Source: Manihot esculenta (lineage: Eukaryota > Streptophyta > Magnoliopsida > Malpighiales > Euphorbiaceae). From it: a stretch of 64,000 nt of DNA. The stretch spans positions 4,464,001 to 4,528,000 of the forward strand of contig NC_035170.2 in the NCBI RefSeq assembly GCF_001659605.2, read 5' to 3'. This document shows positions 11,093-21,872 of this stretch, in pieces (position 1 is the first letter of the stretch; every line of letters begins with the position of its first letter). Both the position numbers and the translations under genes were made by a program. Under the pieces are notes generated by a model. The model was not told where the DNA came from and did no database searches. It was given only the letters and a program-made list of their open reading frames with translations.

Positions 11093-14000
11093 CTAGATGT
11101 TGCTTTTTCCGTTGACAGTTTTCTCTTCTGTGTGCAAGTCATAGTTGTTATTGACAATGGGATCCATCCTAGGAGGACCATGATGCCTCCTTGATCCAGC
11201 TAGGGAAGCAGAGAATGAAAGCCGCTTCTTTGCAGAACCCACTGATGCCTTTTCTTGTGTCCCTTTCTTATACAGCCCTAATGGGCTCGGCAACCGAGAT
11301 TTTGCCTTTGCTGACTTTGTGGACGACATGTAACTTGGAACAGAAGGTAAGCTAGCAAGGCTCTCATCATCTCTTACTGATGATCCCGCTATACTGTGCC
11401 TCCAATAATGCTCAGACTGGACACTGAGCAAACTCCTCGAGTCATCATCCTCACCCCAAACACTCTCTTTTGGGCTTGATGGTTTTGTGTTCCTGGTTAG
11501 TAATGATATAGAGTGCACTTTGAAAGAAGAAGTTGAAGGGGATCGGCGAATGGAAGGTCGGCTAACACTGGGTGAAAGCTTATTATCCCGGTTGAAATCA
11601 CGAAGAGAGTAAGCTCTGCTGATTTCACCAATAGATATGGCAAGGCTTGTTGTGCTTTTAACAGAGGTATGGTCATTACTATAACGCTCGGACTGGACTC
11701 TGAACAAACTCCTTGAGTCATCATCCCCACCTCGAACACTCCCTTTTGGGCTTGATGGTTTTGTATTCCTGGTTAGTAATGATATAGAAGGCGCTTTGGA
11801 AGGATGAGTTGAAGGGGATCGAAGAAGGAGAGGTCGGTTAGACGTTAGGGGACTAGGTGAAAGCTTATTATCGCGGTTGAGATCACGAAGAGAGTAAGAT
11901 CTGCTGATTTCATCAATAGACATGGCACGGCTTGCTGTGCTTTTAACAGAGGCATGATCATTAGTATCTACGGTGCTCCGGCTCTCCCACGGCCGGGCTG
12001 CCATCCATCTTTCTAACCAACTCCAACCCCACTGCGGATTATTTTGATCAATAAATGTTGGGTTTGCTGATTTTGAAGAGGTCTTCCATGTTTGCTGCTC
12101 AAAAAATTTATCACATGTTAGTTTTAATACTTGGTTTGAATTTCTCTACTTATTTTGAAGAGTTCTAAATATCAAAAAAATGCTCATACATGTTGTAGTG
12201 AAATTATAATCTGCATTGTAAAATAACTTTTATAAGGGGGGGAAAAACACTCGATTACCTGACGAGAGAATGCATAAGCCAATGCCCTTTCTCTTCTCAT
12301 AGCAGCTTCTTGCTTTTGAAGTAAGCTTGCTTCAATTTGCTCCTTTGACTGCATGCTATCATCCCATTGTTCTCCAATCTGAAGTTAACATACAAGCAAT
12401 TTAGAACTCAATATCAACAAAAGATATTTTTACATCTTTCAAGGCCAAGAGGGGATAATGTCTCCACTTATTTGATTAAAAAAGGAAGAGTAAAAATGCA
12501 ATATCAAGTTTCCTTTGAAAGGAAGATTTCAGAGCTTGATAAAAGTACTTTATCAAATAAATGAGAAATTCTTTGGCAAACTCTTTGGATCAGTACAGTA
12601 AGTTCGTTTCAGAGTAAATCGAAAGTAAAACAACAAGATAATTGATTCTTCCAAATCCGAACGTCAGCGTTAATATTAAAGTACAGATGCTAGCAGGAAA
12701 AATGGTCTGGTGACATTTGCATACCTTGTCAAGAATAAACCAAAAGAATACAAGCATTACCTAGTTGCAGAAAGGCACACACGCACACGCACACATAGGT
12801 ACATATATACTCTCACAAGAGTAATGGACTTGATGATAAAAAGTATGAATGAGCACACTTACAGCATCTTTCAACTTCTGAAGCTCTTTCTCACGTCTTT
12901 GTTGGAGCTGCCGCTGCAGGGCCTGGTTCTCCTCAGACATTCTGATCCTCCTTGCATGAATTTGAGACTGCACACGAGCAAGTGTCTGCATTGCTTGTAA
13001 GGTGTTAGTCGCTTGCCGTTTGACAGATTGGCCTTGTATTAACATCTTCAATCTCATCAATCCCTTCAAAGCTCGTAGTGCCCTCCTTGCCTGAAAACCA
13101 GAATAGAAAGAACCTATACTGCGTGTATATAAATGAGATCTAAGAGAACACAATATTATAATTGACATCGCAGCTTCAATGTATCCGTGATATTTACACA
13201 CAGAGAGAGATTGACAGAAAAACCTACAGTTAGACATTATTTATGAAAAAGAAAAATCTGAATTCCAATGGAAGTATGATGCCTTGAGCATCATACTTCC
13301 ATTGGAATTCAGATTTTTCTTTTTCATATATAATGTCTGGAGCATCAACTGTTTATATTAATTTGCACTACAAGTATTTCACAATCTCTAGCCTTTTCCC
13401 TCATCAAAATGCAGAAAATGTATACCCTCCGCATTAGGAATAAACACCAGATGCATATAAGTTTTACCATATTGAAACATTTATCATATTAGGAAAGAAA
13501 TAAATAGAAACCCCTTGGAGTAAACAGAAGGGTACCAAATATCCTCTAAATGCCGTTTGAATCCTGATAGCAGCTTCTTCTTCGCTCAGTTTTTCAGAGT
13601 AACCTGACACACTAGTGAGCCGAACAACCTCAGCAGCAGCATGGGCAGCAGCAACAGCTGCCTCAGCAGCTGCAGCAGTGGCAATTGCCGCAGTATATGC
13701 AAGCTTGCACTGCTCGTTCTCAGCTTCAGTTAATTTCACATTTTCTACAGGGGGAGGAAGAAGAACAGCACGTGGTGGTGGAGGCGGAGGTGGCGGTGGT
13801 GGTGCTGGTGCTGGTGCTGATGCTGGTGCTGGTGCTGGTGCTGATGCTGATGCTGGGGGTGGAGGTGGAGGTGGAGGTGGAGGAGGGGCAGAAATTGCTA
13901 ATGCAGTAGTTTCTTCACATTCAGAACAAAGCAGATCTAGATCCTTCTCTTGTTTCTTTGATTTGGATCTCTAGTTAAACAGAAAAGCAAAAAAAGTAAA

Positions 14001-14137
14001 CCAATATTAATTTTAGATCATCAACAAATCTAAATAGTAAAAAGTAAATTATTGTGCTACAATCCAAAATTTCCAACAAAAACCTTAGGATTGAAAATTC
14101 TCTTCAAGGAAAAGAACCAACTCCCCCTTTTCCCCAT
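11093..14137 (-). CDS. IQD: IQD-family (IQ67-domain) calmodulin-binding protein
   Basis: Five coding exons can be read on the minus strand: 14137-14084, 13970-13536, 13090-12863, 12378-12259 and 12094-11093. All introns are GT-AG and phase 0, and the total is 612 residues. The start MGKRGSWFFSLKRIF is the typical basic N terminus of IQD proteins. Residues about 146-215 form the IQ67 region (IQTAFRGYLARRAL, then VQSQIHARRIRM), with its intron at the family's conserved place after FRGYL. A Pro/Ala-rich stretch precedes an Ala-rich helix. Residues about 270-300 hold the conserved WGWSWLERWMAARPWE block, and the C terminus is DUF4005-like (SYMSSTKSAKAKSR, SAKKRLSF). IQD proteins bind calmodulin and act as scaffolds, often at microtubules, the plasma membrane or the nucleus. 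An unusual feature is a ~93-residue tandem duplication in the last exon. The family is certain; the exact member is not. Confidence 0.93.
11405..11970 (-). repeat. in-frame tandem duplication in the last IQD exon
   Basis: Two adjacent coding blocks of about 95 and 92 residues are clearly alike. Each runs from DH(A/T)SVKST through SLRD(L/F)NRDNKLSPS, SISLLTRNTKPSSPK and DDDSRSL to VQSE(R/H)Y. In DNA they lie about 280 bp apart. The frame is kept, so the protein is longer than typical IQD1-3-like proteins of about 430-460 residues. Confidence 0.88.
13232..13338. repeat. near-perfect 51-bp-arm hairpin in IQD intron 2
   Basis: The left arm 13232-13282 and right arm 13288-13338 are inverted copies with one mismatch, separated by a 5-base loop CTTGA. 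The arms run from AGACATTAT to GTATGATGC. It lies between coding exons 2 and 3. It could be a young foldback element, a hairpin RNA source, or a palindrome from a replication error. No target duplication is evident at its ends. Confidence 0.9.
13771..13890 (-). repeat. GGT/GCT-type repeat coding for a Pro/Ala tract
   Basis: On the plus strand it is GGTGGTGGA and GGTGCTGGT-type triplets. On the coding strand it gives poly-Pro, then alternating Ala-Pro and Ala-Ser, then poly-Pro within IQD exon 2. The length of this tract is probably variable. Confidence 0.85.
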
Positions 14138-14771
14138 TTCTTAATCATTCATGTCACCTGGGCTCTACATGAAATTTCAAAATACAAGTGAGATTAAACC
14201 ATAAAGATTTATCAGAGATATTCAAATGTAAAATAAAGTAATCCGCCATTGAACAAAAGGTTGAAGATTACATCAAAACAGAAAAAATAAATGATCAAAC
14301 TGCATTTGGAAAACAAGAAAGAAACCCTTGGAAACTTGACCTCAAAATGTGTTTGAACAATAAAAAAAATGTAAATTTTTTTTGAGGAAATCCCAATATT
14401 TAGAAACTAGATCTATCATAAACAATAATACAAATAATATGTTTAAAAAGGGGAATAATATTAAGAATGACATTAACTAAAGCACCATTTGTACAGAAAT
14501 TGTGGAAAATTTCAACCAATTAGTCAAGAAAAGAAACAAACGCTCAAAAATCCAGATTCCAAAATTTACAAGATCTTCATAAAAGACACAAAAACCCAGG
14601 TCATAGTTTCCAATTTAGAAAGAAACCCATAAAGGGTTTAAGCCAACAAGAGTTGCCAGAACAAGACAACATTTAACAAATGTATAAAAAACAAACAAAA
14701 AAGCCAAATAAAATCCAAAAATTTACCTGTGCATGAAAAATTTTCAGATTTCTGTAACTAGGGAAACATTC

Positions 14772-14805
<34 letters not shown>

Positions 14806-15060
14806 GCAGAGAAATGAGAAGCATCAAAAGAAGTAAATGACCACGCGGCTCCTGTGACGAGAGAGAGAGAGAGATGTTGCCAAAGAAAGCTTTCAACAAA
14901 CAGAAATCGATCGATCGATCAATAACAACTTGGATTGGATAGTTTGAGGTGATATGCAATGGGACCCAATAAATTTTGAAGAATTCTTCCAAAATTAAGA
15001 ACAAATGGAAAACCAGAAATGGCAAAAATGAGAGACCATTTGCTGTCTTTTCGGTTCTTA
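14138..15060 (-). promoter_or_regulatory. IQD 5' leader with possible intron and GA/CT repeats
   Basis: On the minus strand a good donor (CACAG|GTAAAT, exon end 14727) and an acceptor (CCCAG|GTGAC, exon start 14157) suggest a 5' UTR intron of 14158-14726. Between this acceptor and the start codon there is a minimal upstream ORF (ATG AAT GAT TAA). The presumed first exon carries a CT run at 14775-14803 and a GA run near 14861-14875 in the opposite sense. Such runs are common in plant leaders and are bound by GAGA-type factors. No transcript is available to confirm. Confidence 0.45.
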
Positions 15061-15884
15061 CTTCCTCGAAGTTCTAAATTAAAAAATAAAATAAATTAAA
15101 ACAGTTGTAGTTTTTCCGCTCTTCTTCACGGGTAGTTTTTTCCGTTGGGATTATGTTCTGTTTGTTTATTTGGCATTTTCCAAGTAATCACGTTGTTCCT
15201 TTAACCAATCACAACTTTCTTTATTATTTTTTTTATAAAAAAGAAAAAAAATACTATTTAATCCTTTCCCTAATAAAAAACTAATTACTTAGTCTATTTA
15301 TTTTTAAAAATATATTAAATCATTCTTATAAATTTGAAAATTCAACATGTTTCATCCTGCTAAATTTTAGCATTATTATTGTTAGTTTTAACATTTTGAA
15401 TTTATTCTTTATCGAGCCAATAGAATTATCAATTTAATTTGATTTGATTAATTTTTTTATTTAATTTAATTTAATTTTTATTTTAAAGTTTTTTATTCTT
15501 TTTCAGTTCGGTTAAATTTAATTTATATATCAATTTTAAATTTAAATAAATTCTAATTTAATAAAATAATTTTTTAAAAAAAATTATATGTTAAATTAAA
15601 GTTAGAAATTCAGGAAAAATATTAAATAATTTTAAAAAAATATGAAATTAATTATTCAGCTTCTATTTTACTAATAAAATAATCATTTCGTTAATTTTAT
15701 AGGTAATCAACTTAAATGAAAAAGGTTAAATTATTGCAAATATTAAAACGGTTATAAATATTATAATTGAAAGATTAAATTCTCATAAAAAATAAAATTT
15801 AAGAGATTAAATTATTATAATTTAATAATAAATTTTAAATAAAATAAAATCTTAAAAAATAAATTGTTTCTTATTAATATAACA
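15061..15884. other. AT-rich intergenic DNA
   Basis: No gene is seen. A stretch near 15410-15560 has TTTAATTTGATTTGATTAA and CAGTTCGGTTAAA phrases like those in the MITE near 62343, so it may be a decayed relative. Confidence 0.45.
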
Positions 15885-15893
15885 TAAATTAAA

Positions 15894-16963
15894 GGGTAAT
15901 TTACGATTTAGTCCCTGGGTATTGCCATTATTAATAAGTCAGTCCCTGTATTTTCAGAAACCTATTAAAACGTCCTTATGTTTTATTTCCGTCAACGAAA
16001 TAGTCCTTCCGTCCTATTTTCCGTTAAAATTAGATAAAGGAAGAGAGAGAAAATTTTTAAAATCCAATTTTACCCTCAAATAAAATCATTTATTTAGTTC
16101 TTGTATATTGTAATTATTAACAAATTAGTCCTTACATTTTCAAAAATCTATTAAAATATTTTTATCTTTTTTCATATCTATTAAAACGTCCTTATTATTT
16201 TTTTTCATCAATGAAATAGTCCCTATCTTTTCTCACATCTATTAAAACATCCTTATCGTTTATTTAAGTCAACGAAATAGTCTCTCCTCATCGTTTCTTT
16301 CTGTCAACGAAATCGTCTCTCCCTATATTTTTAGAAATATATTAAAACGTCCTTATTGTTTCTTTTTGTCAACGAAATAGTCTCTATCTTTTCTTAGATC
16401 TATTAAAACATCCTTATTGTTTCTTTTTATCAACAAAATAGTCCATATCTTTTCTTTCCTCTTCCTCCTCCGAAAAAGAAGAAGAAGAAGAAGAAGAAGA
16501 AGAAGAGAAAGAAGAAAAAGAAGAAGAAGGAGAAGAAGAAGAAGAAGAAGGAGAAGAAGAAGAAGAAGGAGAGAAAGAAGAAAAAGAAGAAGAAGAAGGA
16601 GAAGAAGGAGAAGAATGAGAAGAAGAAGAAGAAGAAAAAGAAGAAAAAGAAACAAAAGAAGAAAAAGGAGAAGAAGCAGAAGAAGAAGGAGAAAAAACAG
16701 AAGCTGAAGAAGAAAAAGGAGAAGAAGCAGAAGAAGAAGAAGCAAAAGAAAGAAGAATTGATGAAGAAGAAAAGGAAGGAGGAGGAGGAGAAAAATAATT
16801 GGGGGTAATTTAGTCTTTTACTATATTTTTAACGGCAAAAATAGACAGAAGGACTATTTCGTTGACGGAGAGAAAACATAAGGACGTTTTAATAGGTTTC
16901 TGAAAATACAGGGACTGACTTGTTAATAATGGCAATATTCAGGGACTAAATCGTAAATTACCC
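15894..16963. mobile_element. Mutator-like MITE with long terminal inverted repeats
   Basis: The ends are inverted copies starting GGGTAATTTACGATTTAGTC and extending for about 120 bp with some mismatches. A perfect 9-bp direct repeat TAAATTAAA flanks them (15885-15893 and 16964-16972). Long inverted repeats with a 9-bp target duplication are the signature of Mutator-like elements. The interior has no transposase. It has several diverged copies of a module with ATCTATTAAAACGTCCTTAT and GTCAACGAAATAGTC, and a GAA tract. It is non-autonomous. Confidence 0.88.
16478..16795. repeat. GAA/AAG purine tract inside the MITE
   Basis: About 300 bp are almost purely purine on the plus strand, mostly GAA with GGA and AAA variants. 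Open frames of poly-Arg (plus) and poly-Leu (minus) across it are artefacts of the triplet repeat. Long GAA runs can form triplex DNA. Confidence 0.93.
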
Positions 16964-16972
16964 TAAATTAAA

Positions 16973-18440
16973 TTATAAATTTTATTAAAATTCAAAATAT
17001 TATTAAAAATTTATTATTTAGTTTATACACTGGGAAAAAATTCATTAATTTATTTTTTAATTTTTAAAAAATATATCAAAATATTTATAAAATTTTAAAA
17101 AATTACTGTAATTAATTTTTTTATTAATTTAAAATATTAAATATTTTATTATTTAATTCTTATAATTTTAAAAAAATTTATTAATTAATCTCTGAATTTT
17201 ATAAAAAAATCTTATATTGAAATATTTGAGTAATTATTTAATAAATTTTTAAAATTTTAAAAATATTTTTATGTAGTTTTTAAAATTAATAAATTAAGTA
17301 ATGAATTTTGTGATAGTATAAGAATTGATTATTTTTATATTTTGTTTTATGAGAAAATTATTTTATAGTTTACCCACAATTGAAGGCATGTTGTCTTTAG
17401 GTTGAGAAGAAAACATTAAACTGAGAGAGTTTGGGTCATCAATATGAAAGCCGATCCAAATAAATTAAAGTGAAAAATTCTATATTAATATATATAATTC
17501 ATCTTATTTTAGATAATTTTTTTTGGAGTAATTAAAAAAAATATATTATAATTTAATACTTCTTTCAAATAGTTCTATAATTTAATTTATGATAAAAAAA
17601 ATTATATAATTTTACTTTGTTAATAATGTGAGATTTTTTTATTTAACATAGTTAATAATACTTAAAAATTAATTAAAAATATTTTTTAATTAAAATAAAT
17701 TACATTTTAATTTTTAAAATTTTATAAATTTATAAATTTAATTATAAATCTTTATTTTATAATAAAATAGTCCATTTAATTATAATTTATTCTTACATTT
17801 TTATAAATTGGTCCCTCAATATTATAATTATTTACAAATAAATATTTATGTATTTTTTTAAATTAATCTCACATGTTTATTAAATTTAATATTTTAAAAT
17901 AAATTAATAAAATAAAAATTAAATAAAAAATCTTGACAAAATATGTATCTAAATTTAAGTTCAAAGAGTTTTTCTAATTCAACTTTCCCTTCTCATTGAT
18001 TTTTTTTTATTAATTAAGACAAAAAGAAAGTATGAGATTTTTTATTTTATTTTATTATTTTTTACATATAAAATATTAAAATTTAATAAATTAAGAGACT
18101 GGTTTATAAATATAAGGACTGATTAGTAATTATAATGTTTAGGATTAATCTATAAAAATATAAAGATTAATTTTAAATAAAAATATAAAATTTAAATAAA
18201 AAATTATTTTATTAATCAAATAAAATTTAATGGATTAAATTTAAAATTTTAAAAATTTAAATATAATTTATTACCATTAAATAAAATTTAATGAGTTAAA
18301 TAATGTGGTAATTTTTTATAATTATCTGAATTTTTTTAAATTTTAAATTACATGATTGTATTAGACGATATATCCGAGAGAGTGGTAGAAATTAATAATA
18401 GTAATAATAATAAAATTGAAAAATCCAACACTAAATTAGC
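16973..18440. other. AT-rich intergenic DNA
   Basis: No coding or RNA gene is seen. The stretch is dominated by TAAAATTTTA-type words and holds diverged copies of phrases such as TTTAAAATTTTAAAAATATT. Confidence 0.5.
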
Positions 18441-18448
18441 CAACACAA

Positions 18449-19072
18449 TTACAGAGCAGTCTTCGACAGCGGGAAACAAGGAAAGGAAACCTTTTGCAAC
18501 CCGCTGCAAAGGTGGGTCCTACAACTGAAAGTTCTCAAACCCATTCGACGGCTCTTCCCGCTACCTCTGTGGACAACTGGTGCTTCATCGGAGACAACCG
18601 CCCGGAACATGGGTGGCGGAGCTTGTCGCTTCTGTCTTTCCCTTATGTCATTGAGCTCCATTTTCGTCGGAATCTTCCCCACTCCAATCAAGAACTTACG
18701 CTGTTTCCTTGAATTGCCTGAAGACGAAGAGCGTATCAAACTTTTGGTTGCCTCCGGTGGAGAAGACTTGGAGGTTAGTAAATTTGATGAAACCTTATTG
18801 TTTTCCTTCAACAACCCAGCTGAACTCATAGAAGGAGGAGGAGGTTGTTCAGTTTTGCAGATTAAGATTTTACCGCAGAAGATGACATTATCTGGGGCAA
18901 AGGAGTCAGTTTCCAATGAGCTTGGAATCTCAGAGAACTCAAAGAGAAAGTCCTCATGAGAGTCGTCTGAGCCTTGTGGATCATGAAGTTCTGTAATGGA
19001 TTCATTTTGCTGGTGGGAGAGTGGAAGGTCAGACAAAGAAATTGTGTCTTGATCATCACTAAAATCTTCCAT
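18449..19072 (-). CDS. uncharacterised plant protein, 207 aa, motif-related to the gene at 63138
   Basis: This is a single-exon frame of 207 codons plus stop. The start context AACAATGG is good for plants, and a TATA box lies about 90 bp upstream. The N terminus is acidic and Ser-rich (DTISLSDLPLS), followed by DFLFEFSEIPSS, then DNVIFCGKILICK at about residues 60-72. A basic segment follows (GNSRKQRKFLIGVGKIP), then KMELNDIRERQKRQ. The C terminus is basic and Cys-containing. The same block order occurs in the gene at 63138-63875. The block DNxIFCGKL resembles the acidic-then-GKL layout of membrane-associated kinase regulators and DUF1645 proteins, but I do not claim membership. No signal peptide or membrane segment is visible. 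Function is unknown. Confidence 0.8.
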   Translation of the reverse strand: MEDFSDDQDTISLSDLPLSHQQNESITELHDPQGSDDSHEDFLFEFSEIPSSLETDSFAPDNVIFCGKILICKTEQPPPPSMSSAGLLKENNKVSSNLLTSKSSPPEATKSLIRSSSSGNSRKQRKFLIGVGKIPTKMELNDIRERQKRQAPPPMFRAVVSDEAPVVHRGSGKSRRMGLRTFSCRTHLCSGLQKVSFPCFPLSKTAL

Positions 19073-19161
19073 TGTTGTTGGAGCTTAACATTCTGGTCGA
19101 AAGGAGAGTAACAGAAAGAGAATGGTTGATGGGTGACAGCAAAGCAGACATAAACATGCAT

Positions 19162-19170
19162 GTATATATA
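19162..19170 (-). promoter_or_regulatory. TATA box for the 18449-19072 gene
   Basis: On the minus strand a TTTTATATATAC run lies about 90 bp before the start codon, leaving room for a leader of roughly 60 bases. Confidence 0.55.
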
Positions 19171-19394
19171 AAAGAAGAGAGGATAGAAAAGGACAAAAGG
19201 GGTTATTGGAGAGATGATGTTGCGTTTATGTTAAGGTTTTTGGGGAAGTCAAAGGATTAAATTGTTCAGAAAAAGGACATTATAGCAGAAGCAGGGTTTC
19301 TTGTAGGGTTTTAAAAAGACAAGATAGAGGTATACGTGAAGAAGAAGCAGCAGCGGATCCACCATTTGAAAAATGGAATATGAAAAAAATAGAG

Positions 19395-19466
19395 GGGGCA
19401 TTCCGAGAATTGAACTCGGGACCTCTCGCACCCTAAGCGAGAATCATACCACTAGACCAAATGCCC
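19395..19466 (-). tRNA. tRNA-Pro (anticodon AGG)
   Basis: Read on the minus strand this is 72 nt starting GGGCATTTGGTCTAGTGG. The acceptor stem GGGCATT pairs with AATGCCC. The anticodon stem encloses CTTAGGGT with anticodon AGG, and the T-loop is GTTCAATTC. A run of seven T follows on the minus strand (19384-19390), a Pol III terminator. No intron is present. The gene looks intact. Confidence 0.96.
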
Positions 19467-20638
19467 AAGTGCGTAGAGCTAACTTCTTTAACTTAAATAC
19501 AGAAAAAATAAACTAATATTTTCAAGGAAAAATATAGAAAAATATTTTTTAAAATATATTAAAACGTTTTTAATATTTTAAAAAATATATAAATTAGTTA
19601 TTTTTTAATTTTAATTATTAAATATTTTACTATTTAATTATTATAATTTGAAGAAATTTATTAATTAACTTTTTAATTTATAAAAAATTTATTAATTAAT
19701 TTTTTTTATAATATTTAACCGTTAAAATGAATGAATATTATAATTAATAAATAAATAAAATAAAATTTTTTTTAATTAATTGAATATATATACTGTGTAA
19801 AAATAAAAACTAGGAAATTGCTAAAGCTAATTAAACTTTAAAATAAAATCTCAATTGTATATGTTTTGACGATTTTATCTAAGCACATTGATCTTTGTAA
19901 CACATAGACTTACCATAGCCATTTTTCTAACCAGAAGGTAATTATATAAATTTCCCTTCAAAAAACCTTAAATTGAAATAACTTAATTCTAAATTTCCCA
20001 CTATTTATTTTTTGCCCTAATTTTTTTTTTCACCGTATCTTCTTAGCTTTCTTTTCACTCTAAATACCTTCTATTCCTATGTAACTGTGTGACTACACGC
20101 ATCTAAGGAATAATCTTTATGTATTTTTATATTAAAAAAATTATAAAAAATATTTTATAATTTCATGCATTTTCATTGCAGGATTTGAATTTCACTCTGT
20201 AACAAAGTGGTATTTTAGATCAAGGCTCCATCCTACTTAGCTGATTGCTTTAGCTAATGCGGCAAAAAAAAATATTTTTTAAACTTTTTAATTAATTAAT
20301 TTTTTCAACACTTTTTATATTGGTAAGTGCAATGTTTTATATCATTATGGATCATAAATTTTTTGGTGATATTACAAAATCAAAAATTATAATTCTCCAT
20401 ATTTTAAAAATTAATAATACTTATTATAAGTTTAAAATTAATTGTCAATTTAATTGATAAAAAATGGAATAGTTCAGTCTAATTTAAAATATAATTAATC
20501 TATCGACTAATGAACTTGACCATTTTTTATTAGCTAAATTAATTATTGACCTTTCGTCTTGTACATGATAAATATAATTAATATTTTAAATACAGAAAAT
20601 CATAATTTATTATTTTTTAAACTAATACAACTATAATT
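19467..20638. other. AT-rich intergenic DNA left of the nest
   Basis: No gene is seen. This and 55602 onward form the original locus into which the nest inserted. Confidence 0.5.
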
Positions 20639-20643
20639 CTGAT
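20639..20643. other. target-site duplication of T, left copy
   Basis: CTGAT precedes the T 5' LTR and recurs at 55597-55601 directly after the T 3' LTR. The two ends, 35 kb apart, therefore belong to one insertion. Confidence 0.9.
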
Positions 20644-21143
20644 TGATGACCGCTGGATTTCTTCACTCCGGTCTGGGGCCAGGACCATGGTACCAGCCCA
20701 CTATATGGAGGCCTTCAAGTCTCCCGCATGAATCATGTCCGGTCCCCTCAGCTTCAAGACAGGACTCCAGTTAGCTTTCTCAATCAGGCCGACCCAGTCC
20801 ATACGGCCCATTAAGCAGACCCTATCTGGGTTCAGCTTTAATTCTATCTTTAGGCCCAGCTCGGAATCAGGAAGGAGATCAACCCATCTGTCTTGTGGGT
20901 CCATCCGCATGCGCGTCCAGGAAGAATCAAAGGCCGTTACACATGGGGCAGGAATATGATATTCTCATACGTCCGTATCAACGTGGCAGGGACAGGTGGC
21001 CCAATGATAGGTAGTTTGTTATACGTCACTAGCGGACAAAAGGAAGGGGATAAATGGAGAAACACTCTCCTCAAGAGAAAAAAAGGTTTTTCTAACTTCA
21101 CAAAACCCCTGTAAAACACTACTTTCTGGATCTCAGATTATCA
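20644..21143 (+). repeat. 5' LTR of T
   Basis: It is 500 bp long with TG...CA ends and is collinear with 55096-55596, with about 25 differences by eye. A GGGATAAATGG stretch near 21047 may act as the TATA region. Confidence 0.92.
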
Positions 21144-21145
21144 AT

Positions 21146-21161
21146 TGGCGCCGTATGTGGG
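21146..21161 (+). other. primer-binding site of T
   Basis: TGGCGCCGTATGTGGG lies two bases after the LTR end. The type differs from the tRNA-Met site of the A/B/C elements, so T is a separate lineage. I do not assign the tRNA with confidence. Confidence 0.65.
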
Positions 21162-21221
21162 AACGAAGGAGATCTTTTCATCACCGGAGTTCCACTCTAA
21201 ACACACCCACTGAGATCCACG

Positions 21222-21872
21222 ATGGCTAACCACAATGAAAACAACACCGTTAACACTCCCAATGACCTGAGCTCTGCCCAGGAGGGGCAGCAGTTCTCTT
21301 TTTCCAGTCCTACAACTCCAAACAACCAACCACCTATCTCTTTCAACCCCTCGCCAAACCTAGCAGGGAATGTGCCCGCCGCTGCCTTGTCCAACCAAGA
21401 CCTCCAAACCATCGCCTTTCAGTTACAAAACACCGCCCACTGGTTGGGGCAGATGATGCAACAACGGAGCCTCAGTACCCCAATAAACGTGTTGCCGGTG
21501 GTAGAAGAGCCCTGGACCAATGAACCTCAGCCTACCTTCAACCATCTCCAAATCGTCAGCCGAGAAACCGAAGATGGGGGGAGAAGAACCGGAGAAGAGG
21601 AAGAGCCGAAAGCTCGAGTTCATGGAAGGAGGGTGAGGGAAATGATTGAGAATGATGAGGCCGACAGTTATTCTGCCGGAACAACCAAGCGGACGAGAAG
21701 CAAAGCGGAGGAAGAGGAGTACCGCCAGGAGAAGAAACCCAGGCAGGAGGAGGAGAATATAGACCGAAAGTTGCAAAAAATGAGAGAGCAGCTCTTGGCC
21801 GAGTTGGAAACGAAAGATCAGAATCAAACTCTCCTGCCCACCTCTTCACCCTTCTTGAAGTGGGTGCAGTAG
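21222..21872 (+). pseudogene. T gag, N-terminal part only
   Basis: A 216-codon frame starts MANHNENNTVNTPND, 78 bp after the LTR. It is rich in Asn, Gln and Pro at first (LQTIAFQLQNTAHWLGQMMQ), then strongly charged (EEEEYRQEKKPRQEEE). This resembles the gag N-terminal region of Tat-type elements. It stops at TAG 21870-21872. Eight bases later T sequence ends and a fragment of B begins at about 21880, so the gag core, zinc knuckle and all of pol are missing. Confidence 0.7.

Noticed and set aside
13615..13974. Gly/Ala-rich plus-strand protein
   Set aside because: It is the opposite strand of IQD exon 2 (Pro/Ala tract).
14907..14921. ATCGATCGATCGATC as a protein-binding palindrome
   Set aside because: A short simple repeat in a presumed leader; nothing supports a function.
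15410..15560. Second MITE like the one at 62343
   Set aside because: Only a few shared words (CAGTTCGGTTAAA, TTTGATTTGATT); no ends can be defined.
16353..16745. Poly-Leu (minus) and poly-Arg (plus) open frames
   Set aside because: By-products of the GAA triplet tract inside the MITE.
18609..18959. Plus-strand frame over the 207-aa gene
   Set aside because: Shadow of the minus-strand gene, which has the TATA box, good start context and motifs shared with the gene at 63138.
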